Shown here piece by piece: positions 35,364 to 45,028 of a stretch of DNA of 64,000 nucleotides. Source of the stretch: Deltaproteobacteria bacterium (GTDB taxonomy: Bacteria; UBA10199; JACPAL01; GCA-016699445); NCBI GenBank assembly GCA_016699445.1, contig CP064976.1:1550001-1614000 (forward strand), given 5' to 3'. The notes under the pieces are model-generated. The model was not told the DNA's origin and did not search any database. It was given only the letters and a program-made list of their open reading frames with translations. How positions within the stretch are numbered: position 1 is the first letter of the stretch; every line of letters starts with the position of its first letter. Made by a program: the position numbers and the translations under genes.

Positions 35364-35807
35364 ATGGAAGTTATTTTACGCGAAGATGTGCCCAAGCTTG
35401 GAAAAGTGGGAGATGTGAAAAAAGTTTCAGATGGTTTTGCTAGAAACTATTTGATCCCTCAAAAAAAAGCGATGGTAGCAGATAAAGGTAGCTTGAAACG
35501 TCTTGAGCAAGAGCAAAAAGTTATTGAAGCACGTCGTGCAAAAGCGAAACAAGAAGCTGAAGCTTTAGGCCAAAAAATTTCTTCCATTACCTTAACCGTA
35601 GAAAAACAAGCGGGTGAAGAAGATAAGATTTTTGGAACAGTTTCTTCACGAGAAGTAGCAGATCTTTTGGATAAGCAGGGAATTAAAGTCGATAAGAGAA
35701 CTATTTTGATCAAAGATGCCATCCGTAAATTGGGTGAGTATTCTGTAGAAATTCATTTGCACTCAGAAGTGGTTGCATCGCTTAAGTTAGTCCTCATCAA
35801 GAAATAA
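35364..35807 (+). CDS. rplI: 50S ribosomal protein L9
   Basis: A 147-residue bL9 starting MEVILREDVPKLGKVGDVKK at ATG 35364, with a TTGGAGGT ribosome binding site ending 6 bases before it. The N-terminal domain has VSDGFARNYLIPQKKAMVA. A long connecting helix (RLEQEQKVIEARRAKAKQEA) and the C-terminal domain (KIFGTVSSREVADLLDKQGI, EYSVEIHLHSEV) follow. It is between DUF2232 and dnaB, the standard order. Confidence 0.97.
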   Translation: MEVILREDVPKLGKVGDVKKVSDGFARNYLIPQKKAMVADKGSLKRLEQEQKVIEARRAKAKQEAEALGQKISSITLTVEKQAGEEDKIFGTVSSREVADLLDKQGIKVDKRTILIKDAIRKLGEYSVEIHLHSEVVASLKLVLIKK

Positions 35808-35825
35808 TAATCGTGGAGAATTTCC

Positions 35826-37250
35826 ATGTCTGAAACCGCTCCTCGTGCGTCGCGTGAAGCTCAAGGTTTACACTCTTCCCACGCTTCCAATGTGGCGTCG
35901 CTTGTTAACAAGTTGCCGCCTCAAAATATTGAAGCGGAGCAAGCGGTTTTAGGCTCTGTCATGATTGAGAATGAGGCGATCAATCGTGTTGTGGAATTTG
36001 CCGAACCAGAAGACTTTTACCGAGAATCTCACCGAAAAATTTTCAAAGCAATGTTGGAGCTCTCTGAGAAGAGTGAGCCCATTGATTTAGTCACTCTGAC
36101 CGCTCAACTTAAAAACAAAGGTGAGTTGGATGCTGCTGGCGGGACAACGTATTTGTCTTTGTTGGTGGATTCCATTCCTACAGCCGCCAATGTTGCACAT
36201 TATTCCAAAATAGTTCGTCAAAAATCAATTCTACGTCGTTTGATACAAGGGGCCACAGAAATTGTCTCCATGGGTTATCAAGATCAAGTCGATGTCGAAA
36301 ATTTTCTCGATCAGAGTGAAAAGATTATTTTTGATATTGCCCAAAAAAGAATCAAACAGTCATTTTTCGCCATGAAAGATATCGTGAAGGAAAGCTTTCG
36401 ACAGATTGAAATGCTTTCCGAGCGGAAGGAATTAGTCACGGGCGTGACGACAGGTTTTTCAGATTTAGACCGTATGACAGCTGGTTTGCAGCCTTCAGAT
36501 CTCATCATTGTAGCAGGCCGACCAAGTATGGGTAAGACAGCTTTTGCTCTTTCTCTGGCGGCTAATGCGACACTTAAGGGGAAAGTGCCCTGTGCAATTT
36601 TTTCTTTGGAAATGTCTAAAGAACAATTGGTTCAACGTCTTTTGTGTATGGAAGCTCGGATTGATTCTTCAAAATTAAGAGGTGGTTTTCTGACGGATAG
36701 TGATTGGCCTCGATTGACACGAGCGGCTGGAGAGCTTTCAGAGTCAGCGATTTATGTGGATGATACACCAGCGATTAATATTTTAGAAATGCGTGCGAAG
36801 GCGCGTCGTCTTCAAAAAGAACATGGTTTGGGTTTGATCATTGTCGACTATCTTCAGCTTATGCGAGGTTTGAGTAGTGGTGGTGATAGTCGTGAGCGCG
36901 AAATTTCGGAAATTTCTCGTTCTCTAAAAGCTTTAGCTAAAGAACTTCGTGTTCCGATCATTGCTCTTTCACAGTTGAATCGTGCGGTAGAAAATCGAAA
37001 ACCACCGATTCCAATCATGGCAGATTTGAGAGAATCGGGTGCTATTGAGCAGGATGCTGACGTCATTATTTTTCTCTATCGTGAAGAAGTGTATGACAAA
37101 GAAACTCTTAATAAAGGTATTGCTGAAGTCATTATTGGAAAACAACGTAATGGCCCGATTGGAACTGTGCGTTTGGCCTTCCTGAATAACATTACACGTT
37201 TTGAAAATCTGGCTCATGAACCCGCGCACGCTCCTAGTAGCGACTACTAA
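35826..37250 (+). CDS. dnaB: Replicative DNA helicase DnaB
   Basis: DnaB is the hexameric 5'-3' replicative helicase. The N-terminal domain (LPPQNIEAEQAVLGSVMIEN) and RecA-like C-terminal domain are complete. Walker A is VAGRPSMGKTAFALSLA, Walker B is LIIVDYLQLMRG, then LSQLNRAVENRKPP and the arginine-bearing SGAIEQDADVIIFLYRE. Length 474 is normal, with no intein. Its 3' end overlaps the rdgB start by 35 bases. Confidence 0.97.
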   Translation: MSETAPRASREAQGLHSSHASNVASLVNKLPPQNIEAEQAVLGSVMIENEAINRVVEFAEPEDFYRESHRKIFKAMLELSEKSEPIDLVTLTAQLKNKGELDAAGGTTYLSLLVDSIPTAANVAHYSKIVRQKSILRRLIQGATEIVSMGYQDQVDVENFLDQSEKIIFDIAQKRIKQSFFAMKDIVKESFRQIEMLSERKELVTGVTTGFSDLDRMTAGLQPSDLIIVAGRPSMGKTAFALSLAANATLKGKVPCAIFSLEMSKEQLVQRLLCMEARIDSSKLRGGFLTDSDWPRLTRAAGELSESAIYVDDTPAINILEMRAKARRLQKEHGLGLIIVDYLQLMRGLSSGGDSREREISEISRSLKALAKELRVPIIALSQLNRAVENRKPPIPIMADLRESGAIEQDADVIIFLYREEVYDKETLNKGIAEVIIGKQRNGPIGTVRLAFLNNITRFENLAHEPAHAPSSDY

Positions 37251-37824
37251 TTCCGGAAAACTTTTGGAGATGAGTCACTATCTCCAAGGGATTCAACTCA
37301 AGTCATTAAAAGATTTTTCACAATCTTCTAATATTCCAACTGTCGAAGAAACAGGAAAAACATTTTTGGAAAATGCTTTAATCAAAGCACACGCTTATGC
37401 AGCATTTTCAGGGCTTACAACTTTGGCTGATGATAGTGGTTTGGTTGTTGAGTCTTTGGGTGGAGCTCCTGGGATTTATTCCGCACGATATGCGGGTGAA
37501 GACACTAATGATGCCGATAATCGAAAAAAACTTCTGTTTGAAATGAAAGATATTCCTCAAAAAAAGAGACAAGCTTCTTTTGTGTGTGCTTTGGCTCTCT
37601 ATGATCCTGACACTCAAAAGAGTGAGTGTTTTGAAGGTCGTGTTGAGGGTGAGATACTTTTTGAAGAAAGAGGAGAGAATGGTTTTGGTTATGATTCGCT
37701 TTTTTTTGTTCCTTCTTTAGGAAAGACAACAGCGCAACTTTCTTTGGAAGAAAAAAACAGAATCAGCCATCGTGGCCAGGCGCTTCAAAAACTTAAACAA
37801 TATTTCAATGTGAATGAGTTTTAA
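37216..37824 (+). CDS. rdgB: XTP/dITP diphosphatase (HAM1/RdgB)
   Basis: RdgB hydrolyses non-canonical purine triphosphates such as dITP and XTP to keep them out of DNA. The ATG at 37216 gives 202 residues beginning MNPRTLLVATTNSGKLLEMS. Family motifs are EETGKTFLENALIKA, LADDSGLVVESLGGAPGIYS and GENGFGYDSLFFVPSLGKT. It overlaps dnaB at its 5' end and ctpA, tail to tail, by 20 bases at its 3' end. Confidence 0.95.
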   Translation: MNPRTLLVATTNSGKLLEMSHYLQGIQLKSLKDFSQSSNIPTVEETGKTFLENALIKAHAYAAFSGLTTLADDSGLVVESLGGAPGIYSARYAGEDTNDADNRKKLLFEMKDIPQKKRQASFVCALALYDPDTQKSECFEGRVEGEILFEERGENGFGYDSLFFVPSLGKTTAQLSLEEKNRISHRGQALQKLKQYFNVNEF

Positions 37825-39085
37825 GGTAATCTAAAGCCGCATTTTTCTGAAAATCGGTTTTTGAATTTTTTGCATCTTCAGATTTTTTTGTGTCTTCGTT
37901 TTGAGAGTTGGTATCAGACTTTTCGTCTTTTTCTCCATCCCCTTTGAGGTGACCTTTTAAGTCGGCTTCTCGCATGTAGACATCTTTGTTATATTTTTTT
38001 CCACTTTGACCTTTAGCATTTACAATGACGTCAGGAGTGATTCCTGTGGCTTGAATGGAGCGTCCGTTGGGAGTGAAGTAACGAGCAATCGTGAGTTTGA
38101 GAGCATAACCATCTCCCATATCGATGACATTTTGGACGGAACCTTTGCCAAAAGTTTGGGTTCCTAAAATAGTCGCTCGCTTTTGATCTTGGAGAGCTCC
38201 AGAGACAATTTCAGCTGCTGAAGCCGTGCCCCCATTGACGAGTACGACAATTGGAAATTTAGGCTCTTCTCCATTGTCTGCAGCTTCCCGTTTGTCGATA
38301 ATTTGATCCCGACTCCGTGTGGAGACAATCGTGCCTGAAGTTAAGAAGAGATCTGAAAGAGAAACAGCTTCATCCAAAAGGCCACCGGGATTATTACGGA
38401 GATCGATGATGAGTCCTTTGAGTTTTGATTTGGCTTCAATTTTACTTAAAGCTTTTTGAAATTCGGAAGTTGTTCTATCCTGAAAAGATGCGACACGGAT
38501 CAACCCATACCCATCTTCCAAAACTTCCCACTTCACACTCTTGATACGGATGATATCGCGCACGATCGTGACATCGACGGGATCTTTGGCTCCTTCATGA
38601 AGAATTGTCAGTTTGACTTTAGTACCACGAGGACCGCGGAGTTTTTTGACGGACTCGGAAAAGCCAAGCTCTTGAGTAGAAGTCCCTTCAATTTTTAAAA
38701 TCTTATCTTTTTCACGCAGTCCCGCTTTTTTAGCAGGACTATCTTCCATCGGTGTCACCGCTGTGAGGACATCATTGCGAAAGGTGACTTCTAAGCCAAT
38801 ACCTCCAAACTTTCCTTCGGTATCAGCTTTGAGTTCTTTGTATTGTTCCGGAGTCATGAAAACACTGTGAGGATCCAATGTAGAGAGCATGCCTCGAATA
38901 GCCCCTAGTACCATCTCTTTATTGTCTACTTCTTCAACGTACGCATCGTCTGTTAAACTCAAAGTTTTGCTAAAAAGTTCGAGCTCTTTGTAGGGAATTT
39001 CTTTTGAAGAATTTCCTTTAGCCAAAAGGGGCTGCGTGGAGAGGATCGAGAGAGTGAAAATAGCAATGAAAGTATGTTTTTTCAT
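37805..39085 (-). CDS. C-terminal processing (S41 family) protease CtpA
   Basis: A 426-residue periplasmic protease. A signal peptide (KKHTFIAIFTLSILSTQPLLA) is followed by an N-terminal helical segment, a PDZ domain (FGGIGLEVTFRNDVLTAVTP, AGLREKDKILKIEG) and the S41 core. Nucleophile Ser is in LVNGGTASAAEIVSGAL and the general-base Lys in ILGTQTFGKGSVQ. The C-terminus is a long charged, likely disordered tail (GDGEKDEKSDTNSQNEDTKK). Family members trim proteins such as PBPs or lipoproteins at the C-terminus. Confidence 0.94.
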   Translation of the reverse strand: MKKHTFIAIFTLSILSTQPLLAKGNSSKEIPYKELELFSKTLSLTDDAYVEEVDNKEMVLGAIRGMLSTLDPHSVFMTPEQYKELKADTEGKFGGIGLEVTFRNDVLTAVTPMEDSPAKKAGLREKDKILKIEGTSTQELGFSESVKKLRGPRGTKVKLTILHEGAKDPVDVTIVRDIIRIKSVKWEVLEDGYGLIRVASFQDRTTSEFQKALSKIEAKSKLKGLIIDLRNNPGGLLDEAVSLSDLFLTSGTIVSTRSRDQIIDKREAADNGEEPKFPIVVLVNGGTASAAEIVSGALQDQKRATILGTQTFGKGSVQNVIDMGDGYALKLTIARYFTPNGRSIQATGITPDVIVNAKGQSGKKYNKDVYMREADLKGHLKGDGEKDEKSDTNSQNEDTKKSEDAKNSKTDFQKNAALDYLKTHSH

Positions 39086-39209
39086 AAGAATCGGCTTCTT
39101 GGCATGACTGATATAAAAAATAAAGTGGGCTTTTGTTTTTTAATCTCCTGATGAAGATCATACCGTTTAATAAGGCTTGTTTTAATGATTTTTTAAAATA
39201 GGAGTTTTT

Positions 39210-40997
39210 ATGTACCGAAGAATTGGTTTGTTATTAGCTTTATGTTTTCTGATGGTCTCGGTCTCCCAAAAAAGTTGGTGTGCGACTATCATTGTCAATA
39301 CCTCTTCTGCTAACAATTCAGGAGAAGATGCTGGCTCCGGAGATGCGACTCACTGTGCTTTTGCCGAAGCTTTTAAATCCATTCAAAATGCGTCTTTCGA
39401 ATCCGGCTGTGTCAATTCTGTAGCGGCGGAACCTTTTGGAAATAACGACGAGGTCCTATTTTCTGTCACAGAGGCTACGCTCGACGAATATTTGGAAAAT
39501 ACGACAGATCCCAAAACGGTGCTGATTTCAAAAGAAGCTGTTGATAGCAGTGTTTTATATTATCCGGTTTTCAGTTCTCCCGTCACCCTTCATTTTACGG
39601 GTAATGCCGGCATCCATTGGAATCGTCCTGTAGGCCCGGATCAACCTGTGCTAGGACTTGTTAATATCCGGATCACAGGCACTACGACTCATGATGATTT
39701 TATTTATGTACAAGGGGCTTCATTAATTGTGGCGGGCAGTCAGTTTACCGGGCTTACGCGGCGAGTACTTCATGTGCAGAATGGTGAAAGAGTTCAGGTT
39801 GTTGGAAGTCATTTTCAAGGGAACACGTGGCGCTCTCTGACCCTTGATGGAGTCGGCGAATCAAGCATTGGAACCAATAGTTTCGTGAATAATAATACGA
39901 TTGATGGAGACGGCTCAGCAATTTCAACATCCGGTGCAGCAGGTACGCATACTTTTATTATTCATAATACATTCTCAGGGAATCGCTCCACAGCCAATGG
40001 AGGGGCCATTTATTCAGCGGGAAGTGATCATATTGTCCTGATTTCTAACAATACGATTTATAATAATACTTCTTCTATAGAGGGTGGTGGTATTTATCTT
40101 AACTCACAATATTATATGACAGGAAATATTATTGCTCATAATCGGGCTGCAGTTACGGGCGGCTTAGATAGCGATGACTGTTATCTCTCAGGCTCGCCTT
40201 CGTCCCCGGATTATATTTCATACAATATTTTTAGCGTCGCTACATCCACAACCGGTTGTCGTGCCAGCATGGGTCTTTCTAATAATCAGGTCCAATACAC
40301 CTATGCCCTCCCAGCCTTAGTTGCCGCTTCTCCATTTTATACCTATCTCCATCCCCTAGAAGTTGGAAGTACGGCTATCAATCAGATTCCTGAAGGACCA
40401 CTTTGTGGCTCTAGCACTATAGCCGCCATAGATCAGAGATTTATACCAGCCCCTAGTGGAGATGGGTGTGATATAGGCGCCTATGAAATGTATACTCCTT
40501 CTGTTTTTACTTTTTCATCACCTACAGCGACCGTGAGAGAGGGAGAGACAGTGATTCTAACAGTTCATCGTGCGGCGAGTACGGATGGTCAGGCTCAGCT
40601 TAATTACCAAGCCACAGGGGCTTTGATGGGGGGCGTAGAGACTCTTCATTGGAATAACAAAGAGAGCGCTGATAAGACGATTACGATTCCTGTTCCTTCA
40701 GATACGATTGCTCAGGGCGACCGTACTTTCACTGTGTCTTTGACAGCCGATTTTCCAAGGCTTTCAGGTTTGGTGGGCTCACCTGCTTCAGTAACCGTAA
40801 CGATCCAGGATGTGCCTGTCGCTGCTGGAAGTGGAGGAGCCTCCGGGACAGGTGGAGATTCAGGATCCGGCGGGTCTTCAGGTTTGGGTGGAGATTCAGG
40901 TGCTGGTGGTTCTTCTGGGACTGGTGGTGATACTGGGACACCCGAGGGAGTGCCTGCTTCACTGACAGCGGGTGGTGGGTGTGACTTGATTCCATAA
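39210..40997 (+). CDS. Secreted beta-helix / Calx-beta protein with Gly/Ser tail ending in a GGGC motif
   Basis: A 595-residue exported protein. A signal peptide (RIGLLLALCFLMVSVSQKSWC) is followed by a CSLREA-like motif region (GDATHCAFAEAFKSIQ) and a right-handed parallel beta-helix with Pmp-like repeats (FSGNRSTANGGAIYS, NTSSIEGGGIYLNS). Then comes a Calx-beta-like domain (TFSSPTATVREGETVILTVH) and a tail of GGxSGxGG repeats ending ASLTAGGGCDLIP. The tail matches the gene at 20138 in layout. An AGGAG site precedes the ATG. It is probably a cell-surface or extracellular adhesin/structural protein. The role of the terminal Cys is unknown. Confidence 0.8.
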   Translation: MYRRIGLLLALCFLMVSVSQKSWCATIIVNTSSANNSGEDAGSGDATHCAFAEAFKSIQNASFESGCVNSVAAEPFGNNDEVLFSVTEATLDEYLENTTDPKTVLISKEAVDSSVLYYPVFSSPVTLHFTGNAGIHWNRPVGPDQPVLGLVNIRITGTTTHDDFIYVQGASLIVAGSQFTGLTRRVLHVQNGERVQVVGSHFQGNTWRSLTLDGVGESSIGTNSFVNNNTIDGDGSAISTSGAAGTHTFIIHNTFSGNRSTANGGAIYSAGSDHIVLISNNTIYNNTSSIEGGGIYLNSQYYMTGNIIAHNRAAVTGGLDSDDCYLSGSPSSPDYISYNIFSVATSTTGCRASMGLSNNQVQYTYALPALVAASPFYTYLHPLEVGSTAINQIPEGPLCGSSTIAAIDQRFIPAPSGDGCDIGAYEMYTPSVFTFSSPTATVREGETVILTVHRAASTDGQAQLNYQATGALMGGVETLHWNNKESADKTITIPVPSDTIAQGDRTFTVSLTADFPRLSGLVGSPASVTVTIQDVPVAAGSGGASGTGGDSGSGGSSGLGGDSGAGGSSGTGGDTGTPEGVPASLTAGGGCDLIP

Positions 40998-41088
40998 GCT
41001 TTTTTAGTTCTTTTTCATGGTTTTCTTGCAATTTGAACCGGAGCTTTCTAGAGGCCTGACCGCAATCATTCAAACTTAAGGATATCTC

Positions 41089-42930
41089 ATGACAACATCA
41101 TCTGAACTCACACAATTGGCAAAGCTTGTTCGCTACCATATTTTGACTTCCACTACAGCTGCAGGATCCGGACATCCCACATCGTCCATGTCAGCGGCTG
41201 ATGTGATGACCACACTATTTTTTAAATATTTGAAATTCGATACTCAAAATCCTCAAAACCCTAACAATGACCGTGTCATTTTTTCAAAAGGTCATGCAGC
41301 TCCTTTGCTCTATTCTCTTTATACTGCTGCCGGAACAATCAGTCCTGAAGAAAACCTGACCTTGAGAAAAATGGGAAGTCCACTGCAAGGTCATCCCATG
41401 CCGACATTTAAATTTTCAGAAGCGGCTACGGGAAGTTTAGGGCAAGGCTTGTCGATTGGTGTGGGGATGGCTTTGAATGCAAAATATTTGGATAAACTCA
41501 ACTCCCGAGTCTTCACCCTTTTGGGTGATGGGGAGATGGCCGAAGGTTCTGTGTGGGAAGCCATTGAAATCGCCGCTCACTATAAGCTCAACAATTTGAT
41601 CGGAATCATCGATGTGAATCGATTAGGACAAAGTCAGCAGACGATGTTTGGCCATGATGTCGAAGCCTTTGTGTGGCGCGTGTCAGCTTTTGGTTGGAAG
41701 ACAGTATTGATTGATGGTCATTCTCAAGAAGAGATCGAAAAAGCTTTCGATGCGATTCTTAAAGATGATGGTGATACGCGTCCGCGCATGATTGTGGCGA
41801 AGACCAACAAAGGCCACGGCATTTCGTTTTTATCGGATAAAGAAGGCTGGCATGGAAAAGCTTTATCAAAATCGGACTTGGAAAAAGCGTTAGCGGAATT
41901 GGGTCCCGTGGATGTTAAGAAAACAGGAACCATTGCCAAACCTGAAAATCTTTCTCCTCAAAAAGATAGTGTGAAGGAAATCTCTCCACCAGCTTATAAA
42001 CTGGGAGAGTCTGTGGCGACACGTAAAGCTTACGGCAATGCCCTGGCGCGTTTAGCGGATAAATATCCGGATTTAGTTGCTGTTGATGGTGATACCAAAA
42101 ACTCCACATTCACAGAAATTTTAGCCCAGAAAAAACCAGAGCGTTTTTTCGAAATGTTTATTGCCGAACAAAATATGATTGGTGTGGCTGCTGGTTTGGG
42201 TCTGCGTGGCAAAATTCCTTTTGCCGCGACTTTTGCCGCTTTTCTCACACGTACGTATGATCAACTGCGTATGGCGGCTGTGTCTCAGGCTAATTTTAAA
42301 GTGGCTGGATCTCACGTGGGAGTGTCAATTGGTGAAGATGGTGCTTCTCAAATGGGGCTTGAAGATATTGCGATGTTTCGGGCCTTGCATGGCAGCACAG
42401 TTTTTTATCCTTCAGATGCCATGAGCACGGAATATCTCGTGGAAGAATCGATTAAAACAAAGGGTATTGTGTATTTAAGAACCAGCCGTCCTGCGACACC
42501 TGTTTTATATGATGCGAATGAAAAATTTCCTGCAGGGGGTTCTAAAGTTTTGAAATCCTCAGCTCAAGATCGTGTGACATTAGTCGGTGCGGGTGTCACT
42601 CTGCACGAATCTCTGAAAGCCTATGAACTTTTACAAAAAGGAGGTATTTCGGTACGCGTGATTGATCTGTATTCGGTCAAACCGATTGATGAAAAGACAT
42701 TGAAACAAGCAGCTCAAGAACCAAAAGCTTTGATCGTTGTAGAAGATCATTGGTTTGAAGGCGGTTTAGGTGATGCTGTCTTGAACGTCTTTGCTTCCGG
42801 CCATTCCACACCCATTGTCAAAATGGCTGTCACTCAAATGCCTAGCTCAGCGTCTCCTGAAGAGCTCATCGAATGGGCCGGGATTTCAGCCAAAGCCATC
42901 GTGGCCAAAGTAAAATCACTTTTGAATTAA
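41089..42930 (+). CDS. tkt: Transketolase
   Basis: A 613-residue thiamine-diphosphate enzyme of the non-oxidative pentose phosphate pathway. The N-terminal half has GSGHPTSSMSAADVM, FSKGHAAPLLYSLY and the ThDP/Mg motif LLGDGEMAEGSVWEA. The C-terminal half has IAEQNMIGVAAGLGLRGKIP and GVSIGEDGASQMGLED. Length is shorter than E. coli TktA (about 660) and closer to the archaeal/animal-type form with both halves joined. It overlaps the convergent gene at 42916 by 15 bases. Confidence 0.95.
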   Translation: MTTSSELTQLAKLVRYHILTSTTAAGSGHPTSSMSAADVMTTLFFKYLKFDTQNPQNPNNDRVIFSKGHAAPLLYSLYTAAGTISPEENLTLRKMGSPLQGHPMPTFKFSEAATGSLGQGLSIGVGMALNAKYLDKLNSRVFTLLGDGEMAEGSVWEAIEIAAHYKLNNLIGIIDVNRLGQSQQTMFGHDVEAFVWRVSAFGWKTVLIDGHSQEEIEKAFDAILKDDGDTRPRMIVAKTNKGHGISFLSDKEGWHGKALSKSDLEKALAELGPVDVKKTGTIAKPENLSPQKDSVKEISPPAYKLGESVATRKAYGNALARLADKYPDLVAVDGDTKNSTFTEILAQKKPERFFEMFIAEQNMIGVAAGLGLRGKIPFAATFAAFLTRTYDQLRMAAVSQANFKVAGSHVGVSIGEDGASQMGLEDIAMFRALHGSTVFYPSDAMSTEYLVEESIKTKGIVYLRTSRPATPVLYDANEKFPAGGSKVLKSSAQDRVTLVGAGVTLHESLKAYELLQKGGISVRVIDLYSVKPIDEKTLKQAAQEPKALIVVEDHWFEGGLGDAVLNVFASGHSTPIVKMAVTQMPSSASPEELIEWAGISAKAIVAKVKSLLN

Positions 42931-43737
42931 TTGTAAAATTTCAGGTGTGGTTCCACAGCAGCCACCAATCCATTGGCAGCCTAGGTCGATAATTTTTCGT
43001 GAATATTCTGCAAATTCTTTGGGAGAGAGTTGTTTGCTGGGCAGCCCCAATGATGGTCGTACACAATGAGGCCCATCGTCACAGGCTTTTAATTTTTTAA
43101 AAAGAGCGAGAGTTTCTTTTGGATCCACACAGTTGATACCCAAGACATGAGCTCCTGCTGCACGAAGGGTTTTGGCTGTCAGTTTAATAACTTTATCCGA
43201 AATATTTTTGGGTTTGTTAGGAAAAGTGACAAGAGCAAAAACAGCCTTTTTCGAAAGAGATCGAATCGCATGAAGTGCCGCTTCACATTCTCTGGAAGAG
43301 ACCATGGTCTCGACAAGAAAGCCATCTGGAGAAGCTTCCAAAATAGCCTTTGCCTGCTCTTCAAAATTTCTCTTCATATCAAGAACGGTCATTTTTTGAG
43401 CAATCGATCCCAAAGGCCCAATGGAGGCTAAGACATAGGCTTTGCCATCAGCGGCTTTACGAGCGATGCGTACACCCGCAACATTAATACGTTTGAGAAA
43501 TCCTTCTTTTCCACGTTCACTGAGGCGAGGTCGATTGGCTCCGAAAGTGTTGGTGACAATGACTTTAGCTCCGACATCAATGTAGCTTTTATGAATGGTG
43601 TAAACCAAATCTGGTCGTGTGAGATTGAGTTCTTCCAGACAAGAATGAGCGGGAATGCCATGTGCTAGAAGTGTGGTGCCCATGGCGCCATCCATCAAGA
43701 CAGGTTTGACAAGATCAAGTAGTTCCAATCGAGACAT
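42916..43737 (-). CDS. Homocysteine S-methyltransferase family protein
   Basis: A 273-residue protein with the zinc-dependent methyltransferase barrel found in MetH/BHMT/MmuM: VLMDGAMGTTLLAHGIP, TNTFGANRPRLSE, the first Cys in VLGINCVDPKE and the CC pair in WIGGCCGTTPEI. It lacks the other modules of MetH, so it is a stand-alone domain that could methylate homocysteine from S-methylmethionine or act with a separate cobalamin protein. Its start overlaps murI by 23 bases, showing coupled expression. Confidence 0.9.
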   Translation of the reverse strand: MSRLELLDLVKPVLMDGAMGTTLLAHGIPAHSCLEELNLTRPDLVYTIHKSYIDVGAKVIVTNTFGANRPRLSERGKEGFLKRINVAGVRIARKAADGKAYVLASIGPLGSIAQKMTVLDMKRNFEEQAKAILEASPDGFLVETMVSSRECEAALHAIRSLSKKAVFALVTFPNKPKNISDKVIKLTAKTLRAAGAHVLGINCVDPKETLALFKKLKACDDGPHCVRPSLGLPSKQLSPKEFAEYSRKIIDLGCQWIGGCCGTTPEILQLIQK

Positions 43738-44527
43738 GTTCTACCTCTGAAATATGTTGTTTGAGAAAAAGCTCACCGACATTTTTAAACTTTTCAGCAG
43801 AGTCTGTGACATAAAAAGAAACTTTTCCGTTTTCTAAAACTGTATTCAATAAGTTTTTTTCTTTCAGAATTTTTTCTGTATAAAAGGCTGTAGCTTCCGC
43901 AGAATCAATCAATACCACTTCTGGTCCTACAACTTTTTGTATAGTCGATTTTAAAAGAGGGTAATGAGTGCAACCCAAGATCAACGTATCGATGGTGTGG
44001 ATGGCTTGCTTCAGTTTTTCGAAGTATGTGGCCGCAATTTTTTCTGGAACTTCTCCTGTGATCCATCCTTCTTCAGCCAAGGGCACAAAGAGAGGGCAGG
44101 CGGTTGCGGAAATCTGCAAATCGGATCGGAGTTTTGATAACGTATTTTGATAAGCTTGGCTGCGGATAGTACCTTCTGTGCCGATGACTCCAATATGTCC
44201 TGATTTAGTTTTTTGAATAGCGACTTCAGAGCCGGGTTCAATCACGCCCAAAATCGGAAGAGAGTATTTTTTCTGAAGAGAAGGAAGCGCAAAAGCTGAG
44301 GCTGTATTGCATGCTACAACAATCATCTTCACATTTTTTTGAAGAAGAAAGTTAACATTATGCATGGAATAAAGTGTAACTGTCTCAGCAGATTTAGTTC
44401 CATAAGGAACTCGAGCTGTATCCCCTAGATAGACGATATTTTCTTTAGGTAATTTCTTTTGGATTTCTCGAAGGACAGTGAGTCCTCCAATTCCTGAATC
44501 AAAAATGCCAATGGCTGCGGAAGACAC
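43715..44527 (-). CDS. murI: Glutamate racemase MurI
   Basis: MurI supplies D-glutamate for peptidoglycan. The 270 residues contain GIFDSGIGGLTVLREI, LGDTARVPYGTKS, and the two catalytic Cys in VACNTASAFALP and LILGCTHYPLL. The start is a GTG (MSSAAIGIFD) at 44525-44527, the position that matches the family. The gene ends inside the 5' end of the methyltransferase gene. A small coiled-coil gene ends 5 bases upstream on the same strand. Confidence 0.95.
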   Translation of the reverse strand: MSSAAIGIFDSGIGGLTVLREIQKKLPKENIVYLGDTARVPYGTKSAETVTLYSMHNVNFLLQKNVKMIVVACNTASAFALPSLQKKYSLPILGVIEPGSEVAIQKTKSGHIGVIGTEGTIRSQAYQNTLSKLRSDLQISATACPLFVPLAEEGWITGEVPEKIAATYFEKLKQAIHTIDTLILGCTHYPLLKSTIQKVVGPEVVLIDSAEATAFYTEKILKEKNLLNTVLENGKVSFYVTDSAEKFKNVGELFLKQHISEVEHVSIGTT

Positions 44528-44532
44528 CCGAA

Positions 44533-44892
44533 CTATGCTTGAGTTTTTACGCGGCGAGAAGGCTTTGTTTTTACAGCACCTGTTTGCAAGCTGGTCTTCA
44601 TGACACGACGGCCAATATCAGCAATTTGCTTTTCCAAATGCATCACGCGCTTTTCGTAAGCATGAAGCTGAGATTTAGAAGGGATGCTCATCAGTTTGAG
44701 GGCGTCTTGAACACTCTTCTGAATGGTGCGAGAGATTTCATCTTTGGTCTGAATCACGCGGGCGACAGTTTGTGTGAATCGTCGGTTGTTGATCAACTCG
44801 CTAAAAGTTGAAGATTTTAGAATCTGACCAACGATATCTTTTTTTAACTTTTCGCCTCTGGACAAGGCATCATCGATTACTTCTCTTAACAT
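44533..44892 (-). CDS. Small coiled-coil protein, phasin/UbiK-like
   Basis: A 119-residue basic, almost entirely helical protein. The C-terminal half SKSQLHAYEKRVMHLEKQIA is a coiled coil of the kind found at the end of phasin-like and UbiK/YqiC proteins. The first half (REVIDDALSRGEKLKKDIVG) is amphipathic. A granule- or membrane-associated oligomer is plausible, but the family match is weak. It is the first gene of a minus-strand run with murI, divergent from larE over about 106-136 bases that show no clear promoter. Confidence 0.6.
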   Translation of the reverse strand: MLREVIDDALSRGEKLKKDIVGQILKSSTFSELINNRRFTQTVARVIQTKDEISRTIQKSVQDALKLMSIPSKSQLHAYEKRVMHLEKQIADIGRRVMKTSLQTGAVKTKPSRRVKTQA

Positions 44893-45028
44893 AAAAACCC
44901 CCTTTTAAGGATTTTAGCGGTTTAAGATACATTCTGAAATAGTGTCAACGGAATAGTACTATTTGTCGCATAGGACTATTGATTGACGAAAGTCATAAAT
45001 GAACTATTTCAAAGTCAGGTTTTGCGTC

